This document shows, piece by piece, positions 13,980-21,542 of a stretch of 31,716 nt of DNA. A model generated the notes under the pieces. That model did not search any database and was not told the DNA's origin. It saw only the letters and a program-made list of their open reading frames with translations. The translations under genes were made by a program, and so were the position numbers. This DNA comes from an uncultured Shinella sp. (GTDB lineage: Bacteria; Pseudomonadota; Alphaproteobacteria; Rhizobiales; Rhizobiaceae), in the NCBI RefSeq assembly GCF_946479415.1, contig NZ_CAMLFY010000048.1, forward strand, positions 1-31,716, read 5' to 3'. How positions within the stretch are numbered: the stretch's first letter is position 1; each line of letters opens with the position of its first letter.

Positions 13980-15194
13980 TTACGCCGCCGGCTTCCACTT
14001 CTGGCCGATCGTGTCCATCACCTCGCCGAACCACTTGGCCGAGGTGTCGAAGTGCTTGCCGCCCTTGATGCGCGGGAACTCGATGGTGCGCAGCTTGCCG
14101 CCCTGGCCTTCGTCATGGCCTGTGACGCCCGAAACCTTGTTGAGCGCGCTCTCGACCGCAAGATCGGTCATGCTCTGGATGAGGCGCAGGTCGTCGCGGT
14201 TGGCGGGGGCGGAGCGGGCGTAGTAGCCCGATTTCTGCACCATGGAGCGTTCCGCGCCGAGAAGCGCGCCGAACTGTTTGGTGAACCAGTTGCCGACATT
14301 GATCGTGTCGATCTTCACATGGCCGAAGGCATCGCGCTTGACGGTCTCGCCGGCGGCTTCCCGCTCGGCGACGATGGCGTCGAGGCAGGCGCCTTCCGAC
14401 ACGAACAGCGTGACATAGCCGGCGCGGTCCATGATGCCCTTGAGGCGCTCTGCTTCCGCTTCCAGGTTGAAGTCCAGTTCCGGCAGGTAGAGGCCGTCGA
14501 TGTTCTTCAGCTGTTTGTTCATCATGAAGCCCTCGACATATTCGTTGCCGTTGGTCTTCTGGATGTAGGCGCGCGCGGTGGCGGCGGTGAGCCAGCCGCA
14601 ATGGCGGCCCATCACTTCATGCACGACCAGCGTCTTGGGGGCGGCACTCTGCTCGTTGCTGACATGGTCGAAGAAGCCGGCGCCGACTTCGGCGGCCGTC
14701 CAGGCGCCGAGCGACTGGCGGATCGGCACGACGTCGTTGTCGACCGTCTTCGGCAGGCCGACCACGGTGAGATTGTAGCCGTTGGCGCCGAGATAGGCGG
14801 CAAGGTCGGCGGCCGTCGTGTTGGTGTCGTCGCCGCCGATCGTGTGCAGGATGGTGACGCCGTCCTTGGCGAGCCGTTCGGCCGCGACACGCAGCGGGTT
14901 TTCACCTTCCTTGACGAGGCCGCGTTTCACGCAGTCTGCAGCATTGGTCAGCTTCACGCGGCTGTTGCCGATCGGCGAGCCGCCGTAACGGTGGAGGAGG
15001 GGCGCCTTCTCGCGCATGTCCTTGGTGATCTCGATGCGATCGGCGAGCAGCAGGCCCTGGTAGCCGGAGCGATAGGCGACGAGTTCGATATCGGGCGCGA
15101 TGTCGCTATAGCGTTCGATGAGGCCCCCGACAGCGGAAGACAGACAGGGCGCGAGCCCGCCGGCGGTCAGCATTGCGACTTTCTGCTTAGGCAT
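13980..15194 (-). CDS. pfp: Pyrophosphate-dependent 6-phosphofructokinase
   Basis: The protein has 404 residues. It phosphorylates fructose 6-phosphate, reversibly, with PPi rather than ATP. The donor preference can be read from the motif TIGGDDTNT (residues 118-126), with Asp where ATP-using enzymes have Gly (GGDGS). PKTVDND (148-154) holds the catalytic Asp and also has the Lys typical of PPi enzymes. MGRHCGW (195-201) binds the sugar phosphate. The start has an excellent GAGGAGGAATT ribosome binding site. Many rhizobia lack ATP-dependent phosphofructokinase, so this may be the main or only enzyme for this step; that is background knowledge, not shown here. It heads the minus-strand set pfp, LysE gene, SLT gene. 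Confidence 0.93.
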   Translation of the reverse strand: MPKQKVAMLTAGGLAPCLSSAVGGLIERYSDIAPDIELVAYRSGYQGLLLADRIEITKDMREKAPLLHRYGGSPIGNSRVKLTNAADCVKRGLVKEGENPLRVAAERLAKDGVTILHTIGGDDTNTTAADLAAYLGANGYNLTVVGLPKTVDNDVVPIRQSLGAWTAAEVGAGFFDHVSNEQSAAPKTLVVHEVMGRHCGWLTAATARAYIQKTNGNEYVEGFMMNKQLKNIDGLYLPELDFNLEAEAERLKGIMDRAGYVTLFVSEGACLDAIVAEREAAGETVKRDAFGHVKIDTINVGNWFTKQFGALLGAERSMVQKSGYYARSAPANRDDLRLIQSMTDLAVESALNKVSGVTGHDEGQGGKLRTIEFPRIKGGKHFDTSAKWFGEVMDTIGQKWKPAA

Positions 15195-15242
15195 AATTCC
15201 TCCTCAGGGATTCCTCAAAAACGCGCGCTCTCTCTAGCGGAA

Positions 15243-15273
15243 ATCATACGGCATTTAAATGACGGTGTGACAA
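15243..15273 (-). promoter_or_regulatory. Possible pfp promoter with internal palindrome
   Basis: On the minus strand TTGTCA (15273-15268) is followed after 19 bases by TATGAT (15248-15243), about 50 bases before the pfp start. The spacing is longer than the usual 17. A 10-bp palindrome, CATTTAAATG (15252-15261), lies between the two boxes and could bind a regulator. Confidence 0.3.
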
Positions 15274-15522
15274 GGTTTTCACCGCTTTGTTCCCGTCCGC
15301 GAAACGCGGATCGACGTTATGGGCTTTACCGGGCGAATGTGAAAGCGGCAGATTCGGTGAAGGTGCTTCCATGCGCCCGATGCAATCATGGGGGAAGCCA
15401 GGGGGTGGCCGCGGATGAAACGGTCGGCCCATCTATTGAGGGGCATCAAAATTTCGTCATGCAGCCGAAATCCGCCCTCTCATGCCTTGCTTTCCCTGCA
15501 ATTGTCTGATCAAGATCACGTT

Positions 15523-16263
15523 ATGTTCCAGAATTCGCCAAGTTGCTTCATCAGTGCCGTGTGGGATCGCCTCGTCGGCATGGTCGCCGATACTGCCAGC
15601 AACGTTCTGTCTGGCGTGGTCGAGGCTGTCAGGACCCTTTTCGAGGGGGATCCGGAAACGCGCCGACAGGTTGCCTTTTCCGTCGCGATGATCGCGCTTT
15701 CCGCCAAGATGGCGAAGGCCGACGGTATCGTCACGACGGCGGAGGTGGATGCCTTCAAGGACATCTTCAAATACCCTGACAACCAGGCGGCCAATGTCGC
15801 CCGGCTCTATAACCTCGCGCGCCAGGATGTTGCCGGCTACGAGGCGTATGCGGAGAAGATGAAGGCGCTTTGCGTCTCCTGCGAGAAGAACTGCCCGATC
15901 CTCGAGGATATCGTCGATGGCCTGTTCCACATCGCCAAGGCCGACGGCCTCATCCACGAAAACGAGATGGCGTTCCTGTCTCGCGTCGCCGAGATCTTCG
16001 GCATGGTGGACGAGCGTTTCGAGCAGATTACCGCGCGCCACGTCCATGTCAGCGGCCGTGACCCCTACAAGGTGCTGGGCGTGAAGCCGAGCGACGACTT
16101 TGCGGATATCCGCAAGCGCTATCGCGTGCTTGCCTCCGAACACCATCCTGATAGGTTGGTGGCGCGTGGCGTGCCGGCCGAGTTCCATCAGATTGCGAAC
16201 GACCGCATGGCCGCGCTCAACGCTGCCTATGAGGCGATCGAGAAGGAACGCTGCGCCGCATGA
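15523..16263 (+). CDS. DjlA-like protein: TerB domain plus C-terminal J domain
   Basis: The predicted protein has 246 residues. The TerB/DjlA helical domain spans about residues 45-170 (AFSVAMIALSAKMAKADGIVT and GLFHIAKADGLIHENEMAFL are the duplicated acidic helix motifs). The J domain is at about 180-243 with HPD at 208-210, so it should stimulate an Hsp70 (DnaK) partner. E. coli DjlA has an N-terminal membrane anchor; here the N-terminus is amphipathic at most. Three Cys (117, 120, 124; CVSCEKNC) sit in the loop between the TerB halves. I took the ATG at 15523; a GTG at 15559 is an alternative, and neither has a good ribosome binding site. Its stop overlaps the amidase start by four bases (ATGA). 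Confidence 0.88.
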   Translation: MFQNSPSCFISAVWDRLVGMVADTASNVLSGVVEAVRTLFEGDPETRRQVAFSVAMIALSAKMAKADGIVTTAEVDAFKDIFKYPDNQAANVARLYNLARQDVAGYEAYAEKMKALCVSCEKNCPILEDIVDGLFHIAKADGLIHENEMAFLSRVAEIFGMVDERFEQITARHVHVSGRDPYKVLGVKPSDDFADIRKRYRVLASEHHPDRLVARGVPAEFHQIANDRMAALNAAYEAIEKERCAA

Positions 16264-17024
16264 GCGCATTCACATGTGATTATTCCGGCGCGACCTCCGC
16301 GCCGTCGCCGAATTTTGGCGAGCGTGCCGGTGGGCGCCTGCCTGATATCATTCTCCTGCACTATACCGGCATGCAGACGGCGGACGCCGCGCTGAAATGG
16401 CTCCGCACGCCGGAAAGCCAGGTCTCCTGTCATTATTTCGTGCATGAGGACGGGCGCGTCGAGCAGCTGGTGCGTGAGGCCGATCGTGCATGGCATGCCG
16501 GCAAGAGCATCTGGAAGGGCGAGGTCGATATCAATTCGGCCTCCATCGGCGTCGAAATCGCCAATCCCGGCCATCCCGGCGGCTTGCCGGATTTTCCCGA
16601 AACCCAGATCCAGGCGGTCGTCGAACTGTGTCTCGATTGTGGCCGAAGGTGGAATATCGCCCCCGAACGGGTGCTTGCGCACAGCGATGTAGCCCCCATT
16701 CGCAAGGTCGATCCGGGTGAAAACTTCCCCTGGGACCGGCTGCACCAGGCGGGTGTCGGGCACTGGGTGGAGCCGTCTCCCATAGCGGGTGGGCGCTTCT
16801 TCCAGCGGGGGGACGCCGGCCAGCCTGTCGAGGCCTTGCAAACCATGCTGTCGCTCTACGGCTATGGCACTGAAATCGATGGGATTTTTTCGGAAAAAAC
16901 CGAAGGCGACGTCGCCGCTTTCCAGCGCCATTTCCGGCCGGAAAAGGTCGATGGCATCGCCGATTTTTCGACCATCGACACGCTCCACCGACTGCTTTCC
17001 GCGCTGCCGCGGATCACGACGTAA
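16260..17024 (+). CDS. N-acetylmuramoyl-L-alanine amidase (Amidase_2) with peptidoglycan-binding domain
   Basis: The 254-residue protein resembles AmpD/AmiD enzymes, which cut the bond between MurNAc and L-Ala. Amidase_2 covers about residues 25-165: LLHYTGM has the first zinc ligand (His34), VEIANPG the predicted catalytic Glu99, and LAHSDVAPIRKVDPG the remaining ligands (His141, Asp151). A PG_binding_1 repeat follows at about 185-250 (VEALQTMLSLYGYGTEIDGIF). There is no clear signal peptide, so it may act on recycled anhydromuropeptides in the cytoplasm (AmpD role) or be exported by another route. It overlaps the djlA-like gene by four bases and is probably translationally coupled to it. 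Confidence 0.91.
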   Translation: MSAFTCDYSGATSAPSPNFGERAGGRLPDIILLHYTGMQTADAALKWLRTPESQVSCHYFVHEDGRVEQLVREADRAWHAGKSIWKGEVDINSASIGVEIANPGHPGGLPDFPETQIQAVVELCLDCGRRWNIAPERVLAHSDVAPIRKVDPGENFPWDRLHQAGVGHWVEPSPIAGGRFFQRGDAGQPVEALQTMLSLYGYGTEIDGIFSEKTEGDVAAFQRHFRPEKVDGIADFSTIDTLHRLLSALPRITT

Positions 17025-17206
17025 CAGCCTATTCTTTTATTCGAATATTACGGTTTGTAACAGAAGTTTACCGTTTCGCCACATCCTTACCCGATTGGGC
17101 ATGTCTTTTCCGGCTGCGTTCGTTGCAACGCAACATGCGGTCAGGGCCTGATCGCAATCAACAGGGATCACGACGTTAGCGCAGGGTGTGCGGCTTGATA
17201 TGCCGG
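17025..17206. other. Non-coding stretch before the second SLT gene
   Basis: This AT-richer stretch holds no convincing gene. It contains two short palindromes, TATTCGAATA (17038-17047) and CGTTGCAACG (17121-17130). The 12-mer GGATCACGACGT occurs at 17011-17022 and again at 17165-17176. A promoter for the SLT gene is expected here, but I cannot place it with confidence. Confidence 0.4.
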
Positions 17207-17239
17207 CTCCCAAAGGCTCTGCCTTTGCGCCTTTTGGAG
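17207..17239 (+). promoter_or_regulatory. Two mutually exclusive hairpins in the leader of the SLT gene
   Basis: CAAAGGC-TCT-GCCTTTG (17211-17227) is a perfect 7-bp hairpin. Alternatively CTCCCAAAGG (17207-17216) pairs at 9 of 10 positions with CCTTTTGGAG (17230-17239), which includes the ribosome binding site GGAGA of the gene starting at 17251. The first fold leaves the site free, the second hides it. Confidence 0.45.
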
Positions 17240-17250
17240 ACTGAAACTAG

Positions 17251-17952
17251 ATGAGAAGACTTGTTGCTGCCCTCAGCGCGGCCTGCTTTTGTGTGTCCGT
17301 TTTTTCCACCGGCATGGCGCATGCAGCTTCCGACAGAATGCAAACGCTGAGCCCGCGCCTGGCGGTCCAGCCAGTGGTGGCGAAGACCCCGACGAAAGCC
17401 AAGACAGCGCAGACGAGCAAGGCCAAGGCCTCAAGCAAGCACAAGTCCCGCAAGACCGTGAGCAAGCGCAACAAGCGCAAGACCGTCATCAACAATGATG
17501 GCGTGGTCGTCGGCAAGCTGAAGACCTTCAAGAGCACCGCCGGCTTCCCCAAGGCGGAAAACCCGCTGACGGATGCCGTCCAGTCGGCAAGCTACTCCAG
17601 CCTCATCCAGACCTATGCGAAGACCTATGGCGTGCCGGTCGATCTCGCTCATGCCGTCGTGCGCGTCGAGAGCAATTTCAATCCCAGGGCGCGTGGCAGC
17701 GCCGGTGAAATCGGCCTCATGCAGATCAAGCCGTCGACGGCCCGCATGATGGGTTACCGCGGCACCGCCAAGGGGCTCTACGATCCCGAAACCAACATCA
17801 AGTTCGGCATGAAATACCTCGCCATGGCGCATGATCTCGGCGGCGGCACGACCTGCGGCACCATCCTCAAATACAATGCCGGCCACGGCGCCAAGCGCAT
17901 GAACCCGGTCTCCAAGCGCTATTGCGGCAAGGTGCAGAGCATCATCGACTGA
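17251..17952 (+). CDS. SLT-domain lytic transglycosylase, secreted
   Basis: The 233-residue protein has a Sec signal peptide (cleavage likely after AHA, residue 25). A strongly basic Lys/Thr/Ser-rich segment follows (about 45-80), which could bind anionic wall or membrane surfaces. The SLT domain spans about 115-230. AHAVVRVESNFNPRARG carries the catalytic Glu140, then GEIGLMQIKPSTARMMGYRG, NIKFGMKYLAMAHD and TILKYNAGHG follow. The enzyme cleaves glycan strands in the periplasm. The start is set by the signal peptide and by GGAGA upstream; that site is part of a possible regulatory hairpin. It is related in its catalytic part to the lipoprotein at 12215-13150. Confidence 0.92.
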   Translation: MRRLVAALSAACFCVSVFSTGMAHAASDRMQTLSPRLAVQPVVAKTPTKAKTAQTSKAKASSKHKSRKTVSKRNKRKTVINNDGVVVGKLKTFKSTAGFPKAENPLTDAVQSASYSSLIQTYAKTYGVPVDLAHAVVRVESNFNPRARGSAGEIGLMQIKPSTARMMGYRGTAKGLYDPETNIKFGMKYLAMAHDLGGGTTCGTILKYNAGHGAKRMNPVSKRYCGKVQSIID

Positions 17953-18019
17953 GGGATGTTCGCGGGCTGGAATCGGAACCGCGCCATGTTATGCCTGCCG
18001 CAACAGCGTGAGGTGAAGC

Positions 18020-19201
18020 ATGGTTCGGCATTTCGATTTCGTCGTGGTGGGCAGGGGCATGATGGGGGCGGCTGCGGCGCGCCACCTGTCCCGGACGGGT
18101 GCATCCGTGGCGCTCGTCGGTCGCGGAGAGCCGGCGGACTGGAAGAGCCATGACGGCGTCTTCTCCAGCCACTACGACAGCGGCCGCATCACCCGCACAA
18201 TCGATGGCGACCCGGACTGGGCGCTGCTGGCAAAACGCTCCATCGCCCAATACCGCGACCTCGAAGCCGAAAGCGGCATCGCCTTCTACGGCGAGACGGG
18301 GTGCCTGATCACCGGCCGGGCCGGTGGCGACTACATCACCGCCGTGGAGACGGTCGCCAGACACCACAAGCTCGACGCGCCGCTGCTCGACCGCGCCGCA
18401 CTGCGGGCGCAGTTTCCCTGGTTCGATCTGCCGGACACATCGGCCGGCCTGTTCGAGGCGAAGGGGGCGGGCTACATCGATCCGCGCAAGCTCGTGGCTG
18501 CGCAAATCGCCTGTTTCGAAAAGGCAGGGGGCCTCTCCATCCTCGACGATGCCGTTGCGGTGACGGAGGCCGGCGACCGCGCATCGGTGGCACTCAAGAC
18601 CGGCGAAGCCGTGACGGGTGACCGGGTGCTGGTGGCGACCGGCGGGTTTTCACGGGCGCCGGGGCTGCTGCCCAAAGCGCCTGCCCTGGTCGTCAAGGCG
18701 CGCACCGTCGTGCTGGCGCAGCTTACGCCGGAGCAGGCCGCAACCTATCGCGACATGCCCTCCTGGATCGACGAGAGCGGCGATCCTTCCGAGCATTTCT
18801 ATTTCCTGCCGCCGATCGTCTATCCGGATGGTCATGCCTATCTCAAGATCGGCGGCGATCCGACCGATATCGAGATCGAGGATGAGCCGGCGATTGCCGA
18901 ATGGTTTCGCGGGGAGGGCACGCCCGGCGCGATCACACATCTCCGGCGGCTGCTCGCCCGCTCGATCCCCGATCTCAAGCCCGTACGCCTCATCTCCGCG
19001 CCCTGCGTCACCACCTTCACCACGCACGGCTACCCCTATGCCGGTTTCGTGGGGAGCGACCGCATCGCACTTCTGACCGGCGGCAACGGAGCGGCGGCGA
19101 AGAGTTCGGACGAGATCGGCCGCATCGGTGCCGATCTGGTGATTCGCGGCCATATGGATGAACCGGATTATACAACCGATTTCGCCGTTCATTTTCGCTG
19201 A
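18020..19201 (+). CDS. FAD-dependent oxidoreductase of the D-amino acid oxidase (DAO) family
   Basis: The 393-residue protein starts with the dinucleotide-binding motif FVVVGRGMMGAAAARHL (GxGxxG). It ends with VLVATGGFSRAP in the middle region and the C-terminal FAD-contact block LLTGGNGAAAKSSDEIGRIGADL, as in the DAO/sarcosine oxidase/glycine oxidase group. The family oxidises amines or amino acids to imines with release of H2O2. The substrate cannot be read, though the sarcosine oxidase-like length suggests a small secondary amine or amino acid. A GAGGTG ribosome binding site lies six bases upstream. The gene stands alone between the SLT gene and rnpB; the rnpB promoter must lie in or close to its 3' end. 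Confidence 0.87.
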   Translation: MVRHFDFVVVGRGMMGAAAARHLSRTGASVALVGRGEPADWKSHDGVFSSHYDSGRITRTIDGDPDWALLAKRSIAQYRDLEAESGIAFYGETGCLITGRAGGDYITAVETVARHHKLDAPLLDRAALRAQFPWFDLPDTSAGLFEAKGAGYIDPRKLVAAQIACFEKAGGLSILDDAVAVTEAGDRASVALKTGEAVTGDRVLVATGGFSRAPGLLPKAPALVVKARTVVLAQLTPEQAATYRDMPSWIDESGDPSEHFYFLPPIVYPDGHAYLKIGGDPTDIEIEDEPAIAEWFRGEGTPGAITHLRRLLARSIPDLKPVRLISAPCVTTFTTHGYPYAGFVGSDRIALLTGGNGAAAKSSDEIGRIGADLVIRGHMDEPDYTTDFAVHFR

Positions 19202-19233
19202 GGGCTGGCGTTTCACTCCGCCATGGGCTAGTC

Positions 19234-19640
19234 AGCGCCTGCCAGTTGGCCGGGCAGCCGCGCTCTGCAAGTGCCGAAAGGCCGCAGGGGGAGGAAAGTC
19301 CGGGCTCCACGGAAACACGGTGCCGGATAACGTCCGGCGGGGGCGACCCCAGGGAAAGTGCCACAGAAAGCAAACCGCCTTCCTCGGAAGGTAAGGGTGA
19401 AAGGGTGGGGTAAGAGCCCACCGCGTTCCTGGCGACAGGGATGGCAAGGTAAACCCCACCGGGAGCAAAACCGAATAGGGATGACGCGAAGCGCGCAAGC
19501 GCTTCAGCCCGTTTCCGGGCCGGTCATCCGGGTGGGTTGCAAGAGGCCGGGCGCAAGTCCGGTCCCAGATGAATGGCTGCCACGTTCCGGTGCAAACCGG
19601 AGCCATACAGAACCCGGCTTACAGGCCAACTGGCAAATTT
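19234..19640 (+). ncRNA. rnpB: RNase P RNA, bacterial type A
   Basis: This is the catalytic RNA that trims the 5' leader of tRNA precursors. The P1 stem is visible as GCCAGTTGGCC (19241-19251) pairing perfectly with GGCCAACTGGC (19624-19634). The universally conserved core GAGGAAAGTCCGGGCTCC lies at about 19291-19308 (5' half of P4), with the matching ACAGAACCCGGCTTA near the 3' end. Internal landmarks include GGGTAAGAGCCCACCG and AGGTAAACCCCACC. Directly after P1 come AAA and six T (19638-19643), so P1 may double as part of the terminator. Ends are approximate. The gap to mraZ follows. Confidence 0.97.
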
Positions 19641-20058
19641 TTTCTTCTTTCCCGATGTTTTTTTAAGACTTGCTAATGCGCTGAAATCCCAAGGTTTCGC
19701 GCATGCCTTGCCGTGCGCTGAAACGCACGCGGGCGGTGTCTTCGTGCCTGCAAATCCAAGGCGTTGAGCGGCCCTTCCTAACGTTTTGTTAAACTTAACG
19801 GCTTATAAACGTTTGACGGTCTGAACACGGGAGATGAGGTCTCTTCCCATTGACGCCCATATGGTCCCATGGTATCCCAAAATCACACTGCACGAGGACG
19901 CATGAGCGTCCGATCATCGCAAAACTTTGAGGCTAACCGGCTGGGGACGGTGCGACGCGTAAGCGTTGCATCAGCGCTGGTTCCTGCGCGCAGTGTGGTG
20001 TTGGATTTGCCGGGGCGGATGCACAGCGTCCCGGCTTGGGGAACGGCTGTATCGCGTC
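19641..20058. other. rnpB-mraZ intergenic region (dcw leader), no gene recognised
   Basis: About 420 bases without a convincing gene. The decamer TGCGCTGAAA occurs twice (19677-19686, 19714-19723). CGTGCG-CTGAAA-CGCACG (19712-19729) can form a 6-bp hairpin. Near-consensus CtrA half-site pairs lie at 19778-19809. TTGACG (19850-19855) is followed after 17 bases by TATCCC (19873-19878), a possible sigma-70-type promoter. This would give mraZ a leader of roughly 170 bases. A frame starting at ATG 19902 with GAGGA upstream runs in phase into rsmH, but it looks like a shadow. Confidence 0.5.
19778..19809 (+). promoter_or_regulatory. Tandem CtrA-like sites upstream of the dcw cluster
   Basis: CTAA-N7-TTAA (19778-19792) and TTAA-N7-TAAA (19795-19809) each differ by about one base from the CtrA spacing pattern TTAA-N7-TTAA. 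The second is followed by C as in the consensus. They sit about 40-70 bases upstream of the possible TTGACG promoter. CtrA control of division genes is known in alphaproteobacteria; binding here is inferred. Confidence 0.4.
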
Positions 20059-20499
20059 ATGAACCGGTTCCTGTCGAATGCGACGAACAGGATCGATGCC
20101 AAGGGGAGGGTTTCCGTTCCTTCGGCGTTTCGCTCCGTGCTCGCGCAGCGCGACATCCGGGAGCTGTATTGCTTCCAGGATTTCATGTTCCCGGCGATCA
20201 GCGTCGGTGGGCTGGATCTGCTCGATCGTTTCGAGCGCCAGATCGCCAGCGAGGATGTGTTTTCGCCAAAAGCCAATCGGATGTCGCTCCTGATCCACGG
20301 GGGCGGGGTCTTCATGAAGCTCGATTCGGAAGGGCGCCTGGCGGTCACGGATTTCATCCGGGATTTCACGGGCATCACCACGGACGTGACCTTTGTCGGT
20401 CGGGCCGATCATTTTCAGCTCTGGGCACCGCAGACATTCGAAGCCACGCAGGCGGCGGCCCGGGAAGAGTTCAGGACGCGAGGTCTGGGCTCGGGGTAA
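20059..20499 (+). CDS. mraZ: Transcriptional regulator MraZ
   Basis: The 146-residue protein is the usual first gene of the dcw cluster. It has two AbrB/SpoVT-like halves: [22 protein letters not shown] at residues 3-24, and [18 protein letters not shown] at about 88-105, each with the D-x-x-G-R pattern. MraZ forms a ring-like oligomer that binds direct repeats upstream of its own operon and represses it in bacteria where this was studied. I took the ATG at 20059 because it begins the conserved N-terminus; the ribosome binding site is poor. The stop is 14 bases before rsmH. Confidence 0.95.
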   Translation: MNRFLSNATNRIDAKGRVSVPSAFRSVLAQRDIRELYCFQDFMFPAISVGGLDLLDRFERQIASEDVFSPKANRMSLLIHGGGVFMKLDSEGRLAVTDFIRDFTGITTDVTFVGRADHFQLWAPQTFEATQAAAREEFRTRGLGSG

Positions 20500-20513
20500 G
20501 ACGGAGAATCGGA

Positions 20514-21539
20514 ATGGCGGCGGATCTTGGCGGAGGTTTTTCTGATGCCGATGGCGGACCGGTCCGTCACATTCCGGTTCTTCTCTCCGAAGTCATCGCG
20601 GCGCTTCAGCCCAAGCCCGGCGAGGTCATTCTCGACGGCACTTTCGGGGCGGGCGGCTATACCTCGGCGATCCTCGCTGCGGGCGCCGATGTCATCGGCC
20701 TCGATCGCGATCCCAATGCCATTGCCGGCGGGCAGGACCTCGTCAAGGCGTCCGGCGGTCGGCTGACGCTCATCCATTCGCGCTTCTCCGAGCTTGCCGA
20801 ACATGCCCCCGCAGGCGGGCTCGACGGTGTGGTGCTCGATATCGGCGTTTCCTCCATGCAGATCGACGAGGCCGAGCGCGGCTTTTCCTTTCAGAAGAAC
20901 GGCCCGCTCGACATGCGCATGTCCGCATCGGGCGTTTCGGCCGCCGACGTGGTGAACCGCGCCAAGGTCTCCGACCTCATCCGCATCTTCGGCTTCCTCG
21001 GCGAGGAGAAGCAGGCGGGACGCATCGCCCGTGCCATCGAGAAGGCCCGTGAAAAGGAGCCGTTCACGACGACGCGGCAGCTTGCCAACCTCATTGAGCT
21101 GACGACGCCGCGCAAGGCCAAGGACAAGATCCATCCGGCAACGCGCGTCTTCCAGGCGCTGCGCGTTTTCGTCAATGACGAGCTGGGCGAGCTTGCCGAG
21201 GCGCTGTTTGCCGCCGAGCGGGCGCTGAAGCCGGGCGGGCGTCTCGTCATCGTCTCCTTCCATTCGCTGGAAGACCGGATCGTCAAGAAATTCTTCCAGG
21301 ATCGTTCGGGCAAGGCCGCCGGTTCGCGCCATCTGCCGGAAGTTCACGACAAGGCCGCAACCTTCGCACCAGTCGGGCGCCCTATGGTGGCGGCCAGCGA
21401 CGAGGAAAGTGCGGTCAATCCGCGCGCGAGATCCGCGAAGCTGAGAGCGGGCGTGCGCACCAGCGCCCCTGCCGGGACGGATGATCTGTCCATTTTCAAC
21501 CTGCCCAACCTTGCCAGCATCGAGAAGATGGGAAGCTGA
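20514..21539 (+). CDS. rsmH: 16S rRNA (cytosine-1402-N4)-methyltransferase
   Basis: The 341-residue protein (formerly MraW) methylates N4 of C1402 in the decoding centre of 16S rRNA using SAM. Motifs are [10 protein letters not shown] at the start, [15 protein letters not shown] (SAM-binding loop), [11 protein letters not shown], the family block [17 protein letters not shown], and [14 protein letters not shown]. The length is normal. The start is set by GGAGAA eight bases upstream and the conserved N-terminus; the same frame stays open far upstream through mraZ, which I regard as chance. The stop is followed after three bases by the ftsL ATG. Confidence 0.96.
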   Translation: MAADLGGGFSDADGGPVRHIPVLLSEVIAALQPKPGEVILDGTFGAGGYTSAILAAGADVIGLDRDPNAIAGGQDLVKASGGRLTLIHSRFSELAEHAPAGGLDGVVLDIGVSSMQIDEAERGFSFQKNGPLDMRMSASGVSAADVVNRAKVSDLIRIFGFLGEEKQAGRIARAIEKAREKEPFTTTRQLANLIELTTPRKAKDKIHPATRVFQALRVFVNDELGELAEALFAAERALKPGGRLVIVSFHSLEDRIVKKFFQDRSGKAAGSRHLPEVHDKAATFAPVGRPMVAASDEESAVNPRARSAKLRAGVRTSAPAGTDDLSIFNLPNLASIEKMGS

Positions 21540-21542
21540 GTG

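Noticed and set aside
14052..15509. A 485-codon plus-strand frame opposite pfp
   Set aside because: pfp has clear catalytic motifs and an excellent ribosome binding site; the opposite frame has neither.
15506..15519. FNR/FixK-like box CTGATCAAGATCAC before the DjlA-like gene
   Set aside because: The core TGAT-N4-ATCA fits, but both outer bases differ from TTGAT-N4-ATCAA and it lies in the ribosome binding position just before the ATG, an unlikely place for an activator.
17011..17176. 12-bp direct repeat GGATCACGACGT at 17011 and 17165 as a trace of an insertion
   Set aside because: The enclosed 140 bases have no transposase or terminal inverted repeats, and the first copy is part of the amidase coding end; chance or a small duplication is enough.
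19869..20513. An upstream extension of the rsmH frame through all of mraZ, with an ATG at 19902 after GAGGA
   Set aside because: MraZ in another frame is conserved and certain. The extension has no family similarity and RsmH has a normal length from 20514. It is kept only as a curiosity.
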